DNA of 51,740 nucleotides, from positions 1 to 51,740 of the forward strand of contig WFYC01000022.1 of NCBI GenBank assembly GCA_015490295.1, read 5' to 3'. Positions 20,500 through 28,701 of this stretch are shown piece after piece. Position 1 is the stretch's first letter; every line of letters starts with the position of its first letter. A program made the position numbers and the translations under genes. The notes beneath the pieces were generated by a model. It searched no databases, was not told where the DNA came from, and saw only the letters and a program-made list of their open reading frames with translations. This DNA comes from Hydrogenimonas sp. GTDB lineage: Bacteria; Campylobacterota; Campylobacteria; Campylobacterales; Hydrogenimonadaceae.

Positions 20500-20652
20500 C
20501 CGCACCAACCAATAGACTGAAACTTTTGATGCAGTGATTTCGTTCGTAATCGAGGCGTATTTTCGCAGTACTCGCCAAAGCGAATTCAAGAAAATCCAAC
20601 GCTGAGCAGGGTTAAAGCACAGCATCAAAATTCAACCTATTGGTCGGTGCGG
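20500..20652. repeat. 153-bp imperfect palindrome (MITE/ERIC-like or structured RNA)
   Basis: A rod-like palindrome fills most of the gap between the chemoreceptor and HDOD genes. The outer 16-bp arms are CCGCACCAACCAATAG (20500-20515) and CTATTGGTCGGTGCGG (20637-20652), differing at one position that would be a G-U pair in RNA. Inside, TGAA/TTCA and the perfect 9-bp TTTTGATGC (20524-20532) / GCATCAAAA (20622-20630) continue the stem. Shorter TTCG/CGAA and GGCG/CGCC pairings lie in the middle. It encodes no plausible protein. It may be a small non-autonomous repeat or an RNA; no second copy is seen in the window. Confidence 0.7.
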
Positions 20653-20687
20653 CAACAATTAACTTCCAAAACTTCGGAGTCTAAGCC

Positions 20688-21497
20688 ATGGTCGAAAAAA
20701 TTTTGAAAAAAATCAAGTCGCTTCCGCCGCTGCCCGAGAGTGTCAGCAAAGTCAGGCAGATATGCAACGATCCGGAAGGAACCGTCAAAGAGCTCATTCC
20801 GGTCGTAAAACAGGATCCTATGTTCACCGCCGACATTCTCAAAGCCGCGAACTCCCCCCTCTACGGTTTCAGCCAACAGATCACATCGATAGATCAAGCC
20901 GTAGCACTCTTCGGCATGGGAACCATACAGGGTTTCGCCATATCCTATACGGTTAGAAAAAGCTTCCCCGCAACCCTCTCTCCATACGGCGTGGAAGCAG
21001 CGCACCTGATGGAGGTTTCTACCTTGCAGAACGCACTGGCACTGCAGTGGGGTAAAAGCCAGGTCTCTACCAAAAGAGACGAGATGATTACACTATCTCT
21101 GCTTATGGAACTCGGCAAATTGGTCGCTTCGATCACCCTTGAAGAAGAGGGAAAGGAGGACGCTTTCAAAGCAAAGATAGCAGAAGCAAAGACACTGGAA
21201 GAGATAGCCGAAACGGAGAAGAGATTTCTAGATATAACAAGCGAATGGATCGCCGCACTCATGTTCAAACACTGGAAATTTCACGAGAGCATGATTTCTA
21301 TGATGCGATTTCTTTACACTCCTGAAGATGCCCCGGAACAGCTGCGCCTCCAAACCGAAATTCTGAGCGTTGTAAAAGAGGCAGTTCCGTTTTTGAAACC
21401 GCTGTGCGAGGAGTGTGTCCAGTCTGCATATGAAAAAGCGGACAGATACGGGCTTCAAGCGCAGACACTTAACGATGCGATCGAGAAAATCAGGTAA
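20688..21497 (+). CDS. HDOD-domain protein
   Basis: 269 residues made of an HDOD domain (about 5-210), a metal-free relative of HD phosphohydrolases often found in signalling proteins. ILKKIKSLPPLPESVSKVRQ, VKQDPMFTADILKAANSPLYG and SIDQAVALFGMGTIQGFAIS are the conserved HDOD blocks. The catalytic HD residues are absent, as usual for this family. No partner domain is attached. GGAG lies about 9 nt before the ATG. The stop touches the rnr ATG, so the two are translated from one message. Confidence 0.9.
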   Translation: MVEKILKKIKSLPPLPESVSKVRQICNDPEGTVKELIPVVKQDPMFTADILKAANSPLYGFSQQITSIDQAVALFGMGTIQGFAISYTVRKSFPATLSPYGVEAAHLMEVSTLQNALALQWGKSQVSTKRDEMITLSLLMELGKLVASITLEEEGKEDAFKAKIAEAKTLEEIAETEKRFLDITSEWIAALMFKHWKFHESMISMMRFLYTPEDAPEQLRLQTEILSVVKEAVPFLKPLCEECVQSAYEKADRYGLQAQTLNDAIEKIR

Positions 21498-23444
21498 ATG
21501 AGGGCATTTCTTACCCAAATTGCGAAAGGTGCCTACAGGAGCGATATCGAAAAGAGGTTTATTCCGCTTCTTGAAGAGCTGATACGCGAACATATCGTAA
21601 AAGAGAGTGGCAAAACCGTAAAGCTGAATGAGAGATACCGTGCCGGTACCATAGATCTCTTGCCCTCCGGTACGGCCTTTGTGGAGATAATAGGAGCCAA
21701 AGGTAGAGATCTTCTCGTAGAGCCCAAAAATCTTCACGGTGCGAAAAACGGAGACTACGTCATAGTCCGCCGTCTCTTCGGTAAAGCCGGCAGACCGTCG
21801 GCTAAAGTGGTAAAGATCGCACAACCCGCTTTCGTCTACTCGGTGGGCTACATAAAGCTTACCGAATCGGGCCCGATTCCCTTTCACATAAAGACCGACC
21901 TGCCAATGGAGCTCAAAAGCTCCACAGAAGAGCTGGAAACCGATACCATTTTCCAGGTCGACAACAGAACCTCCAAGATCACCGTAATACTCGGCTCTTT
22001 GAAAGATCCAAAAGTCGATGAAAAGATCTCCCTGGCCATTTTCGACAAGCAGGAGAGCTTCAGCGAGGAGGCCGAAGCGGAAGCGAGGAGCTGGGGAGAC
22101 GATGTGGACGCCTCTTTATACCCGGAGCGCACGGATCTGCGTCACCTTCCGTTCTGCACAATCGACCCGGTGGATGCGAAAGATTTCGACGATGCAATTT
22201 TCTGGGACGACAAACGGGGCATCCTCTATGTCGCCATTGCGGACGTAAGCAGCTACGTAACGGAAGATAGCGCCATCGACAAGGAGGCTAAAAAGAGAGG
22301 CTTCTCTATCTACTTTCCGCACAAATCGATACCGATGCTGCCGAGAGCCTTGAGTGAAAACATATGCTCTTTGAAGCCGGATGTCGACAGGCTGGCGTAT
22401 GTCTGCCGCATGGAGCTGGACAAAGATAGTCTCGAAGTGAAAAAGCACAGCTTCTTCGAAGCCGTTATCCGCTCGAAACGTCGCTACAACTACGACGAGA
22501 TAGACGGCTGGTTCAAAAAGGGTCTTAAGGAGTGCCCGCAAGAAGAGAAGCAGACACTTCCATTCATATTCGAACTGAAAAAAGTGACCGACAGACTGCG
22601 TCAAAAGCGTCTCAAAAAAGGTTACGACTTCCGATCCACCGAGGTTCGCATGGAGCTGGACGAAGAGCAGAACCTCCTCTCTACACGCATAGAAGAGTCG
22701 ACCCCCTCCCACCGGCTCATAGAGGAGTGCATGCTGCTTGCGAACAAGGCGGCGGCGGAGCATTTCGACTATGGACTCTTCAGGGTCCACGAACCGCCCG
22801 CACCGAAGCGCATAGAGAAGCTGGTGGACGAACTGGGAAAAATAGGGATCTATACCGAAGAGAGCATAGAGGATTTCCACTCACTGGTACTCTCTCTTCA
22901 GAAAGAGGCCCGCAAAATGGATATTGAGCCGTATGTGGATCAGCTAATAATACAGACCCAGAAACAGGCGAGCTACAGTGCCGAAAACTTGGGACACTTC
23001 GGTCTCGGTTTCGAACGATACACACACTTTACCTCCCCTATCCGACGCTACTCGGATCTGACGGTACACCGTCTTTTGAAAACCCTGCAGTCAGGAGACG
23101 AGAGCAAAAGAGAGTATCTGCTCAGGAACATAGAGCCGCTCTGCATAAAGATAAGCGAACTGGAACGTGAAGCGACACGTGTGGAGTGGGATTTTATGGC
23201 GCGTAAATATGCAAGGTGGGCTCAGTCGCACAACGAAGAGACTCTTCACGCGGTCGTCGTCGAAGCCGCACAGATTCCGGCCGCCACTACCGATGCGCCG
23301 ATTGTCGGAATGAGGCTCTTTTGCGACAAGAGCGACCTGCTGCTATTCGACAAGATAGAGGCGAAAGTGAACATCGTACACCTCCCGCAGGCGAAGATAT
23401 TCGTGCTTGTCGAACAGACAAAACATCTGCTCGAGGAGAAGTGA
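21498..23444 (+). CDS. rnr: ribonuclease R (RNB-family exoribonuclease)
   Basis: Processive 3'-5' exoribonuclease in RNA turnover. N-terminal cold-shock-like OB domains (about 1-200) precede the RNB catalytic domain with CTIDPVDAKDFDDAIFWD (metal-binding Asp cluster at about 222-232). YFPHKSIPMLP, RVHEPPAPKRIEKL and the late FGLGFERYTHFTSPIRRYSDL motif follow. At 648 residues it is shorter than E. coli RNase R, and the C-terminal S1 region is reduced, which is the usual Campylobacterota size as remembered. It directly precedes holA. Confidence 0.94.
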   Translation: MRAFLTQIAKGAYRSDIEKRFIPLLEELIREHIVKESGKTVKLNERYRAGTIDLLPSGTAFVEIIGAKGRDLLVEPKNLHGAKNGDYVIVRRLFGKAGRPSAKVVKIAQPAFVYSVGYIKLTESGPIPFHIKTDLPMELKSSTEELETDTIFQVDNRTSKITVILGSLKDPKVDEKISLAIFDKQESFSEEAEAEARSWGDDVDASLYPERTDLRHLPFCTIDPVDAKDFDDAIFWDDKRGILYVAIADVSSYVTEDSAIDKEAKKRGFSIYFPHKSIPMLPRALSENICSLKPDVDRLAYVCRMELDKDSLEVKKHSFFEAVIRSKRRYNYDEIDGWFKKGLKECPQEEKQTLPFIFELKKVTDRLRQKRLKKGYDFRSTEVRMELDEEQNLLSTRIEESTPSHRLIEECMLLANKAAAEHFDYGLFRVHEPPAPKRIEKLVDELGKIGIYTEESIEDFHSLVLSLQKEARKMDIEPYVDQLIIQTQKQASYSAENLGHFGLGFERYTHFTSPIRRYSDLTVHRLLKTLQSGDESKREYLLRNIEPLCIKISELEREATRVEWDFMARKYARWAQSHNEETLHAVVVEAAQIPAATTDAPIVGMRLFCDKSDLLLFDKIEAKVNIVHLPQAKIFVLVEQTKHLLEEK

Positions 23445-23449
23445 AAAAG

Positions 23450-24430
23450 ATGTACAAACGCGATTTCGACATGCTGCTCGAGCGAAGAGAGATACCCAAG
23501 TCCGTAATGCTCTACGGCGACAACGACTACTACATAGACGAATCGATAGAGCGCATAGTGGAGTTAACAGGAGCCGAAGAGACAATACTCAAGCTCTACT
23601 TCGACGAGTACGATTTCCAGAGCGCAAAAAACTATCTGGGGCAGAGCTCACTGTTTGGGGATGTGAACCTTCTTCTAATCAAAAGCGACAGAAAAATTCC
23701 CAAAAAGGAGCTCTCGCAGCTGATAGAGCTTGCGGCAAGAAACGACAACAGCTATTTCGTATACGCATACACAGGAAGCGATTTCAAAACTATGACTTCA
23801 AGCTTCTCTTCGAAATCGGATGCACAGCATATACGCTTCTTCCCGCCGAAGTTGAACGAAGCCGTTTCGATCGTGCAGCAAAAGGCTGCGCAGATGGGGG
23901 TCGAAATAGACCGCTATGGCGTAGAACATCTGCTGAACGCTCTCGGTCTGAACCTCTCGATGGCCGTCAACGAACTGAAGAAGCTCTCTATACTTTTGGG
24001 GCCTGTAGGTATCAAAGAAATAGATGAACATATCTTTTCACTGGTTCCGGTGGCGATGGAGAACTTTCTGGTTACACTCTTCTCCAAAAAGGGGCTCGAC
24101 GACCTTTTGAAGCAGATAAACCAGCTGGGCGAAGACGAATTCGCCATATTGCGTGCCGTCGAATACTTCATCTCTCAGCTTTTTCTGTTCCATGCCCATA
24201 TCAAGCTATTCGGAACGGCCGACTCCGGTGCCGTTTTGGGGTATCGTCTTCCAAAGACGCTCGAACTGCAGAGAGCGCAGCTCGCAGCGAGGATTTCGAC
24301 CGAACGATTCGAAAATATATTCGACACGCTTGCGGAGGGGGAGATAGCAATAAAGACAGCCGGCGGATCGTCACAGAAAGAGACCATCCTGCTTTCGACT
24401 TTAATAAAAATTAAATCTTTCTTAGGGTAA
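23450..24430 (+). CDS. holA: DNA polymerase III delta subunit HolA
   Basis: Clamp-loader delta subunit that opens the beta clamp. The 326-residue product begins MYKRDFDMLLERREIPKSVM with LYGDNDYYIDESIERI, the family's N-terminal strand-helix motif. Further landmarks are SSLFGDVNLLLIKSDRKIPK, the RFFPPKL region, YGVEHLLNALGLNLSMAVNELKK and a helical C-terminal domain. ATG at 23450 is favoured, with AGGAG about 11 nt upstream. An in-frame GTG nine bases earlier overlaps the rnr stop. A longer in-frame extension inside rnr is spurious. Confidence 0.9.
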   Translation: MYKRDFDMLLERREIPKSVMLYGDNDYYIDESIERIVELTGAEETILKLYFDEYDFQSAKNYLGQSSLFGDVNLLLIKSDRKIPKKELSQLIELAARNDNSYFVYAYTGSDFKTMTSSFSSKSDAQHIRFFPPKLNEAVSIVQQKAAQMGVEIDRYGVEHLLNALGLNLSMAVNELKKLSILLGPVGIKEIDEHIFSLVPVAMENFLVTLFSKKGLDDLLKQINQLGEDEFAILRAVEYFISQLFLFHAHIKLFGTADSGAVLGYRLPKTLELQRAQLAARISTERFENIFDTLAEGEIAIKTAGGSSQKETILLSTLIKIKSFLG

Positions 24431-24452
24431 AATCGCGATGCTCTTTGCTCTT

Positions 24453-24476
24453 TCTTTTCGAATCCGATCGAAAAGA
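24453..24476 (+). promoter_or_regulatory. leader hairpin upstream of rpsF
   Basis: TCTTTTCGA (24453-24461) and TCGAAAAGA (24468-24476) form a perfect 9-bp stem around the loop ATCCGA in the 85-nt holA-rpsF gap. A loop containing CCG upstream of rpsF recalls the S6:S18 autoregulatory leader, but the full consensus was not verified. It could also be a weak intercistronic terminator. Confidence 0.45.
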
Positions 24477-24515
24477 GAAAACCACAAGGGCTAATACCAC
24501 AAGGAGATCATCCAA

Positions 24516-24911
24516 ATGAGAAGACACTACGAAACTCTCTTCGTCGTCAAACCGACACTGACAGAAGAGGAGATCAAAGGACAGATCGAAGGGGTCAAGT
24601 CGATCCTGGAGAAGAACGGTGCCGAAATTGCCGCAACCTTCGACTGGGGAATGCGGAAACTGGCTTACGAAATAGAGAAGAACCCCCGCGGATACTACTA
24701 TGTAATCTACTATACCGCTCCAAGCAGTCTGATAAAAGAGCTTGAGAGAAACTTCCGCTACAATGAAGAGATTATCCGCTATCTGAACGTAAAATATGAA
24801 AACAAAAAAGAGATCAACGCATGGCAGAATCTCGTAAACAAAGCGGGTGCGGCGAGTGCGAAAAAAGAGGAAGCCGCCAAGCCGGCCGAAACAGCAGGCG
24901 AGTCTGCGTAA
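24516..24911 (+). CDS. rpsF: 30S ribosomal protein S6
   Basis: S6 binds S18 on the platform of the small subunit. The N-terminus [20 protein letters not shown], the central [20 protein letters not shown] and the [16 protein letters not shown] segment are textbook S6. The 131-residue protein has an Ala/Lys/Glu-rich C-terminal tail (about 105-131). The ribosome site AAGGAG lies in the leader. It is the first of the conserved rpsF-ssb-rpsR trio. Confidence 0.97.
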   Translation: MRRHYETLFVVKPTLTEEEIKGQIEGVKSILEKNGAEIAATFDWGMRKLAYEIEKNPRGYYYVIYYTAPSSLIKELERNFRYNEEIIRYLNVKYENKKEINAWQNLVNKAGAASAKKEEAAKPAETAGESA

Positions 24912-24929
24912 AAATTTTAAGGCCATTCG

Positions 24930-25403
24930 ATGTTCAACAAGGTAATCCTGATCGGGAATCTGACACGTGATGTAGAGCTGCGCTATCTTCCCAGCGGCCA
25001 AGCGCTCGCAAAATGCGGCATAGCGACCAACCGACGATACAAAGATGCCAGCGGAGCGCAAAAAGATGAGACGATGTTTATCGACTTCACCGTCTGGGGC
25101 CGCTCCGCGGAAGTTGCGAACCAGTACCTGCACAAGGGAAGCCGGGTACTTCTGGAGGGACGTCTCACTCTCGAGCAGTGGACCGATCAGAACGGTCAGA
25201 AAAGAAGCCGCCACTCCATAACGGTAGAGAACCTCAAGATGCTCGACCGCAAGGGCGAGAACGAGGCTCCAGTACAGGGAGGATACGGCGAACCGGCGCC
25301 GAGCAGCCAGCCGTCACAGCCTGCCTATACGGCTCCACAGAAGCAGCAGCCGTCTCAGGAACTGCCTAGTATTGACATCGATGAAGACGATATACCGTTT
25401 TAG
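24930..25403 (+). CDS. ssb: single-stranded DNA-binding protein Ssb
   Basis: Coats single-stranded DNA in replication and repair. The OB fold (about 1-108) begins FNKVILIGNLTRDVELRYLP and includes DFTVWGRSAEVANQYLHKGS and RLTLEQWTDQNGQKRSRHSI. A flexible Gly/Gln/Pro linker follows, then the acidic interaction tip ending DEDDIPF. At 157 residues it is of normal length. It sits 18 nt after rpsF and 45 nt before rpsR. Confidence 0.97.
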   Translation: MFNKVILIGNLTRDVELRYLPSGQALAKCGIATNRRYKDASGAQKDETMFIDFTVWGRSAEVANQYLHKGSRVLLEGRLTLEQWTDQNGQKRSRHSITVENLKMLDRKGENEAPVQGGYGEPAPSSQPSQPAYTAPQKQQPSQELPSIDIDEDDIPF

Positions 25404-25448
25404 CATAGAGCCGAAACACATATAGAAGAATAAGAAAAAGGATAGAAG

Positions 25449-25712
25449 ATGGCAGAAAGAAGAAAATACTCGAAAAGATACTGCAAATATTGCGAAGCGA
25501 AGGTCGAATTTATCGACTACAAAGATATAAACAGCATAAAAGCCTCTCTTTCGGAGCGCTACAAGATAATGCCCCGCCGCCTTACAGGTAACTGCAAGCG
25601 CCACCAGGAGATGGTTGAAAAGGCGATCAAGCGGGCACGCGCGGCGGCACTCGTACCGTATATTGTCGACCACAAACGCGTTATCGCAAACCCTTTCGAA
25701 GAGATAAAATAA
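25449..25712 (+). CDS. rpsR: 30S ribosomal protein S18
   Basis: S6 partner on the small-subunit platform. The 87-residue product contains [20 protein letters not shown] with two cysteines, a zinc-ribbon-like N-terminus typical of many S18 proteins. [20 protein letters not shown] and [12 protein letters not shown] form the conserved rRNA-binding part. AAGGA lies before the ATG. It is last in the operon, followed by a Rho-independent terminator. Confidence 0.97.
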   Translation: MAERRKYSKRYCKYCEAKVEFIDYKDINSIKASLSERYKIMPRRLTGNCKRHQEMVEKAIKRARAAALVPYIVDHKRVIANPFEEIK

Positions 25713-25718
25713 CACTCA

Positions 25719-25752
25719 AGCCGCTCGCAATTTTCGGAGCGGCTCCCTTTTA
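25719..25752 (+). terminator. Rho-independent terminator after rpsR
   Basis: AGCCGCTC (25719-25726) pairs perfectly with GAGCGGCT (25737-25744) around a 10-nt loop and is followed by CCCTTTTA. It lies 6 nt after the rpsR stop and ends the long plus-strand run. Confidence 0.88.
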
Positions 25753-25826
25753 AACCACCTTTTAGGTTTCATAGCACTATCTGCAATTTATATTCAACTT
25801 ATACAACTGTCGTAAGAACTCTATAG

Positions 25827-25832
25827 TATAAT
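25827..25832 (+). promoter_or_regulatory. candidate -10 for the 25863 gene
   Basis: A consensus TATAAT 30 nt before the GTG start, following the rpsR terminator in AT-rich DNA. No convincing -35. Confidence 0.5.
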
Positions 25833-25862
25833 TTTACATATCCCGTTACGAAAAGATTTCCA

Positions 25863-26447
25863 GTGAAAAGTGCTGCCCTGATCGTTCTGTTCCTCATCGC
25901 CGTTTTGGTTCTGTGGCGTCTCAACGGCACAAAAAAACCTCCGCTGACATTCAGCGGGCGAACGCTGCATCTTCACGGCGGCGCCTGCTCGATAGAGCTC
26001 CCTTCACTGGGCAGCGAAGAGGAGCTCGTAGATCTACTCGATATCTCGAGACACTTCCTGAAACTCCCAAACGGTGCAAAAATAATCTACGAAAGTGTGG
26101 ATTTTCCGGCAACTTACGATTTCTCACTGCCACCAGATGCGATTGTATCAAAAATTTTCGGATTTATCCGCTTCAGTGTCGATACCGAAACTCGACATAT
26201 AGTGCTCATAAAGGGAGAAGATTCGGAAGACATAGCCTTCAATATGCTGGCTGTACCGGAGATGGCACACAGGCTTGAAATGATCTACCCTCTTGATGAA
26301 GAGACGGCGAATATCTTTGCGGAGTGCCTTGTAAAAGGTGTCAAAAAAGGGTTTCCAAATCCGTCAGTTACGGCAGATATAGATATCCAACCCGACTGGA
26401 GCGAAAGTGAAATCGTAAAGCAGAATATGATAGAAAAAGATATGTAG
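25863..26447 (+). CDS. membrane-anchored hypothetical protein
   Basis: 194 residues with one N-terminal transmembrane helix (about 3-20) and the rest probably in the periplasm. Repeating hydrophobic-strand patterns (LTFSGRTLHLHGGACSIELP, IFGFIRFSVDTETRHIVLIK) suggest an alpha/beta domain. No family is recognised. The start is GTG without a strong ribosome site; the TATAAT upstream supports expression as a single gene. It converges on the methyltransferase gene with a 5-nt gap. Confidence 0.75.
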   Translation: MKSAALIVLFLIAVLVLWRLNGTKKPPLTFSGRTLHLHGGACSIELPSLGSEEELVDLLDISRHFLKLPNGAKIIYESVDFPATYDFSLPPDAIVSKIFGFIRFSVDTETRHIVLIKGEDSEDIAFNMLAVPEMAHRLEMIYPLDEETANIFAECLVKGVKKGFPNPSVTADIDIQPDWSESEIVKQNMIEKDM

Positions 26448-26452
26448 ACTCT

Positions 26453-27148
26453 CTACCCTCTTTTTCGAAATAGCAGCACCTCTTTGTCCGGCTCGTCACC
26501 GCCGTAAAGTGCCATGGGATAGACCTGCAGAAGCTCCAGAGGGCTCGAAGCGGCAATATCTTCCACCTGGTGATAGTACTGCAGCACACTATCCTCTTCA
26601 CGTCTGTAACATCCACCCTCCTCTTCACTGAAATAGTCTATGGATGTCTCGAGACGGCCATCCAGAAAGAGAGACTCCAAAACTACAATACCCTTTTTTG
26701 AGCGTTTCACAAGAGCCCCCTGCGAAACCTCCTCGAAGCCGTAGAGCGTATTGATGTCGGCGACAAATATACCGCCCGGCTCCAGCAGATTTTCGACACA
26801 CCCCATAAAACGGCGCAGCTCTACGCTATTCAGATAGTTCAAAACATCAAATACCGCTGTAGCCGCATCGAATCTCCCGTTCAGATTGCAAATGTCTACA
26901 GCTTCGGCTTCGACTCCCCTCTTCCTTGCACGCTCTACCATCGTTTTGCTCAGATCCACCCCCAAAGCTCTCTTTAAAGATAGGCTCTCTTGCGCATATC
27001 GCAGAAATTTTCCGCTACCGCACCCAATGTCCAGAAGCGACTCGGGCCTCCACGACGCGGTTATTTCTACAAAGAGCCTATAGAGGCTCTCTATCTCCTC
27101 TTCGAATCCGAGAAGAGGTTCCACTTTGGCATAGAGCTCAAGCCCCAC
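26453..27148 (-). CDS. class I SAM-dependent methyltransferase
   Basis: 231-residue Rossmann-type methyltransferase. Motif I is SLLDIGCGSGKFLRYA (about 38-53), followed by the acidic ribose-binding position in GVDLSKTMVERARKRG. AEAVDICNLNGRFDAATAVF and the post-motif LLEPGGIFVADINTLYGF follow. The GTG start lies within the end of hisG (11-nt overlap), so it is translated with hisG. The acceptor substrate is unknown; the overlap alone does not prove a role in histidine synthesis. Confidence 0.88.
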   Translation of the reverse strand: MGLELYAKVEPLLGFEEEIESLYRLFVEITASWRPESLLDIGCGSGKFLRYAQESLSLKRALGVDLSKTMVERARKRGVEAEAVDICNLNGRFDAATAVFDVLNYLNSVELRRFMGCVENLLEPGGIFVADINTLYGFEEVSQGALVKRSKKGIVVLESLFLDGRLETSIDYFSEEEGGCYRREEDSVLQYYHQVEDIAASSPLELLQVYPMALYGGDEPDKEVLLFRKRG

Positions 27149-27755
27149 GTACTACCTTTTCCATCTCTGTGTAGAGCTCCATTATCTCACCTTTTTTCGC
27201 CAAAAAACTCTGTTTGTTGGCAATCAGGTGCGCGGACGACTCCATAATCGTCTCCGCCACCTTCAGGCCGTTCTCCTTCATGGTGGTTCCGGTCTCCACT
27301 ATATCCACTATCGCGTCCGCAAGCCCTACAAGCGGAGCCAGTTCGATGGAGCCGTATAGTTTGATGACCTCGACCCCCATTGCCTTTTTACTGAAGTAGT
27401 TTCGCGTTATGTTGACCATTTTGGACGCCACTTTCATATGCGGCCTGCTCCAGTCGATCTCATCTTCGTTTCTGATTCCCACGGCCACCTTGCATCTGCC
27501 TATACCAAGATCGAGAAGCCTGACAATATCGAGCCCCTGCTCCTCTATCACATCCAGCCCCACAACCCCTATATCGGCAGCCTGATGCGCCACGTAGGTC
27601 GGAACATCCTGGTTGCGCACCAGAAGAAAGCGGAAATCTCCCATTTCGAGTATCAGCTTTCTGGACTCGAACTTGAAGTTTCGCTCGAATATTGTCTCGA
27701 AAATCTCCAGAGTCTCATCGGCAATCCGCCCTTTCGGCAAAGCAACGGTCAACAT
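27138..27755 (-). CDS. hisG: ATP phosphoribosyltransferase catalytic subunit HisG, short form
   Basis: First enzyme of histidine biosynthesis. The 205-residue product begins LTVALPKGRIADETLEIFE and has DVPTYVAHQAADIGVVGLDV and the PRPP-binding loop region LADAIVDIVETGTTMKENGL. It ends without the C-terminal regulatory domain, so it is the HisG-S form. HisG-S enzymes normally need the HisZ regulatory subunit, which is not in this window. It overlaps coaX upstream (7 nt) and the methyltransferase downstream (11 nt). Confidence 0.95.
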   Translation of the reverse strand: MLTVALPKGRIADETLEIFETIFERNFKFESRKLILEMGDFRFLLVRNQDVPTYVAHQAADIGVVGLDVIEEQGLDIVRLLDLGIGRCKVAVGIRNEDEIDWSRPHMKVASKMVNITRNYFSKKAMGVEVIKLYGSIELAPLVGLADAIVDIVETGTTMKENGLKVAETIMESSAHLIANKQSFLAKKGEIMELYTEMEKVVRGA

Positions 27756-28372
27756 CTATTTTCCTTTATCATTTTTTCCATTCCCCTGAAAACAAGCAGT
27801 TCATCTACTGTGGCTTCGGGAAAAAGAGGTGCAAAAAAGCGTGCATCCCCACCCGTTATCGTAACCGGCAACTTATCGGCGTAACTCTCCACAAGCCTCT
27901 TTACAGGATCCAAAACCGCAAAACTGACGGCACTTTCAGTATCCTGAGGAAGTCGGGACAGATCCACATCGGGGTCTATATCGACAGCCAGCCTGGGAGA
28001 TATCCCGGCATATGCTTTGGTGAAAGAGGCGATTCCGGGCCAGATCCACCCACCCTTATGTATCCCTTTTTGTACAACATCGACGGTTACGGCACTTCCT
28101 GCATCTATTGCAACACCGTCGTAGAGCGCAAGACACGCGGCCTGCCTGTCTACACCGAGGCCGCGGTAGTCGCTTTTCAACATTCCCGTTCCGTCCAGTT
28201 CTATCCATCCGGGGGCCTCTTCGGCTATTTCGGCACGCATCTTCTCGTTTACACAGATAAAGTATACACTCCGATCTCTATAGCGCTTCAGACCTTCGCC
28301 GAAACCGAAATGCAAAAGAGTCCCGTTCTCCAGGAAGTGCATTCGGCTGTTTCCGACATCGCACAAAATCAT
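27749..28372 (-). CDS. coaX: type III pantothenate kinase CoaX
   Basis: ATP-dependent pantothenate phosphorylation, the first step of CoA synthesis. ASKHA-fold features are visible: MILCDVGNSRMHF (first phosphate motif with Asp), GVDRQAACLAL, AIDAGSAVTVDVV and WIWPGIASFTKAYAGISPRL. VTITGGDARFF is the late motif. The ATG at 28372 forms an ATGA overlap with the preceding gene and gives 207 residues. An in-frame GTG 18 nt upstream is less likely. Confidence 0.93.
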   Translation of the reverse strand: MILCDVGNSRMHFLENGTLLHFGFGEGLKRYRDRSVYFICVNEKMRAEIAEEAPGWIELDGTGMLKSDYRGLGVDRQAACLALYDGVAIDAGSAVTVDVVQKGIHKGGWIWPGIASFTKAYAGISPRLAVDIDPDVDLSRLPQDTESAVSFAVLDPVKRLVESYADKLPVTITGGDARFFAPLFPEATVDELLVFRGMEKMIKENRC

Positions 28373-28698
28373 AAGGCGATTACCTTCCACCCCTCCGACT
28401 CCAGAAACCGCTTCGCCTTCGAACAGATAGGGGCTTCCACAATAGCGAAATTGAGCAGTATCGAGTAGCCGTAGTAGCCCTCTATCATAGATTTCAGTTC
28501 AAGCCACTCTTTTACATCTTTTAACAACACCCTGCTTCGCCTCTTGACGACAAAGACGAGCAGATACCTATTCTGTTCATCGAGCCCATGATAGACAGAG
28601 ACTCTTTTCCGGCTGCCGACTCTTTTCAAAGAGAAAGGTTCGAAACGCCTGAAAATGTATCCCCTCTCCAGAAGGGGGGCTAAAACACTCTTCATCAT
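28369..28698 (-). CDS. conserved hypothetical protein upstream of coaX
   Basis: 109 residues, soluble, very basic in the N-terminal half (RFEPFSLKRVGSRKRVSVYHG). An alternating hydrophobic segment, YLLVFVVKRRSRVLLKDVKE, follows. The composition suggests a compact alpha/beta protein, possibly nucleic-acid-binding, but no family is recognised. It overlaps coaX by ATGA and follows the BamB-like gene by 3 nt, so it belongs to the 30329-to-26453 minus-strand run. Confidence 0.75.
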   Translation of the reverse strand: MMKSVLAPLLERGYIFRRFEPFSLKRVGSRKRVSVYHGLDEQNRYLLVFVVKRRSRVLLKDVKEWLELKSMIEGYYGYSILLNFAIVEAPICSKAKRFLESEGWKVIAL

Positions 28699-28701
28699 CC
28701 G

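Noticed and set aside
23216-23449. Upstream extension of holA inside rnr
   Set aside because: The extra residues are Arg-rich frame-shadow sequence of rnr; HolA begins at 23450.
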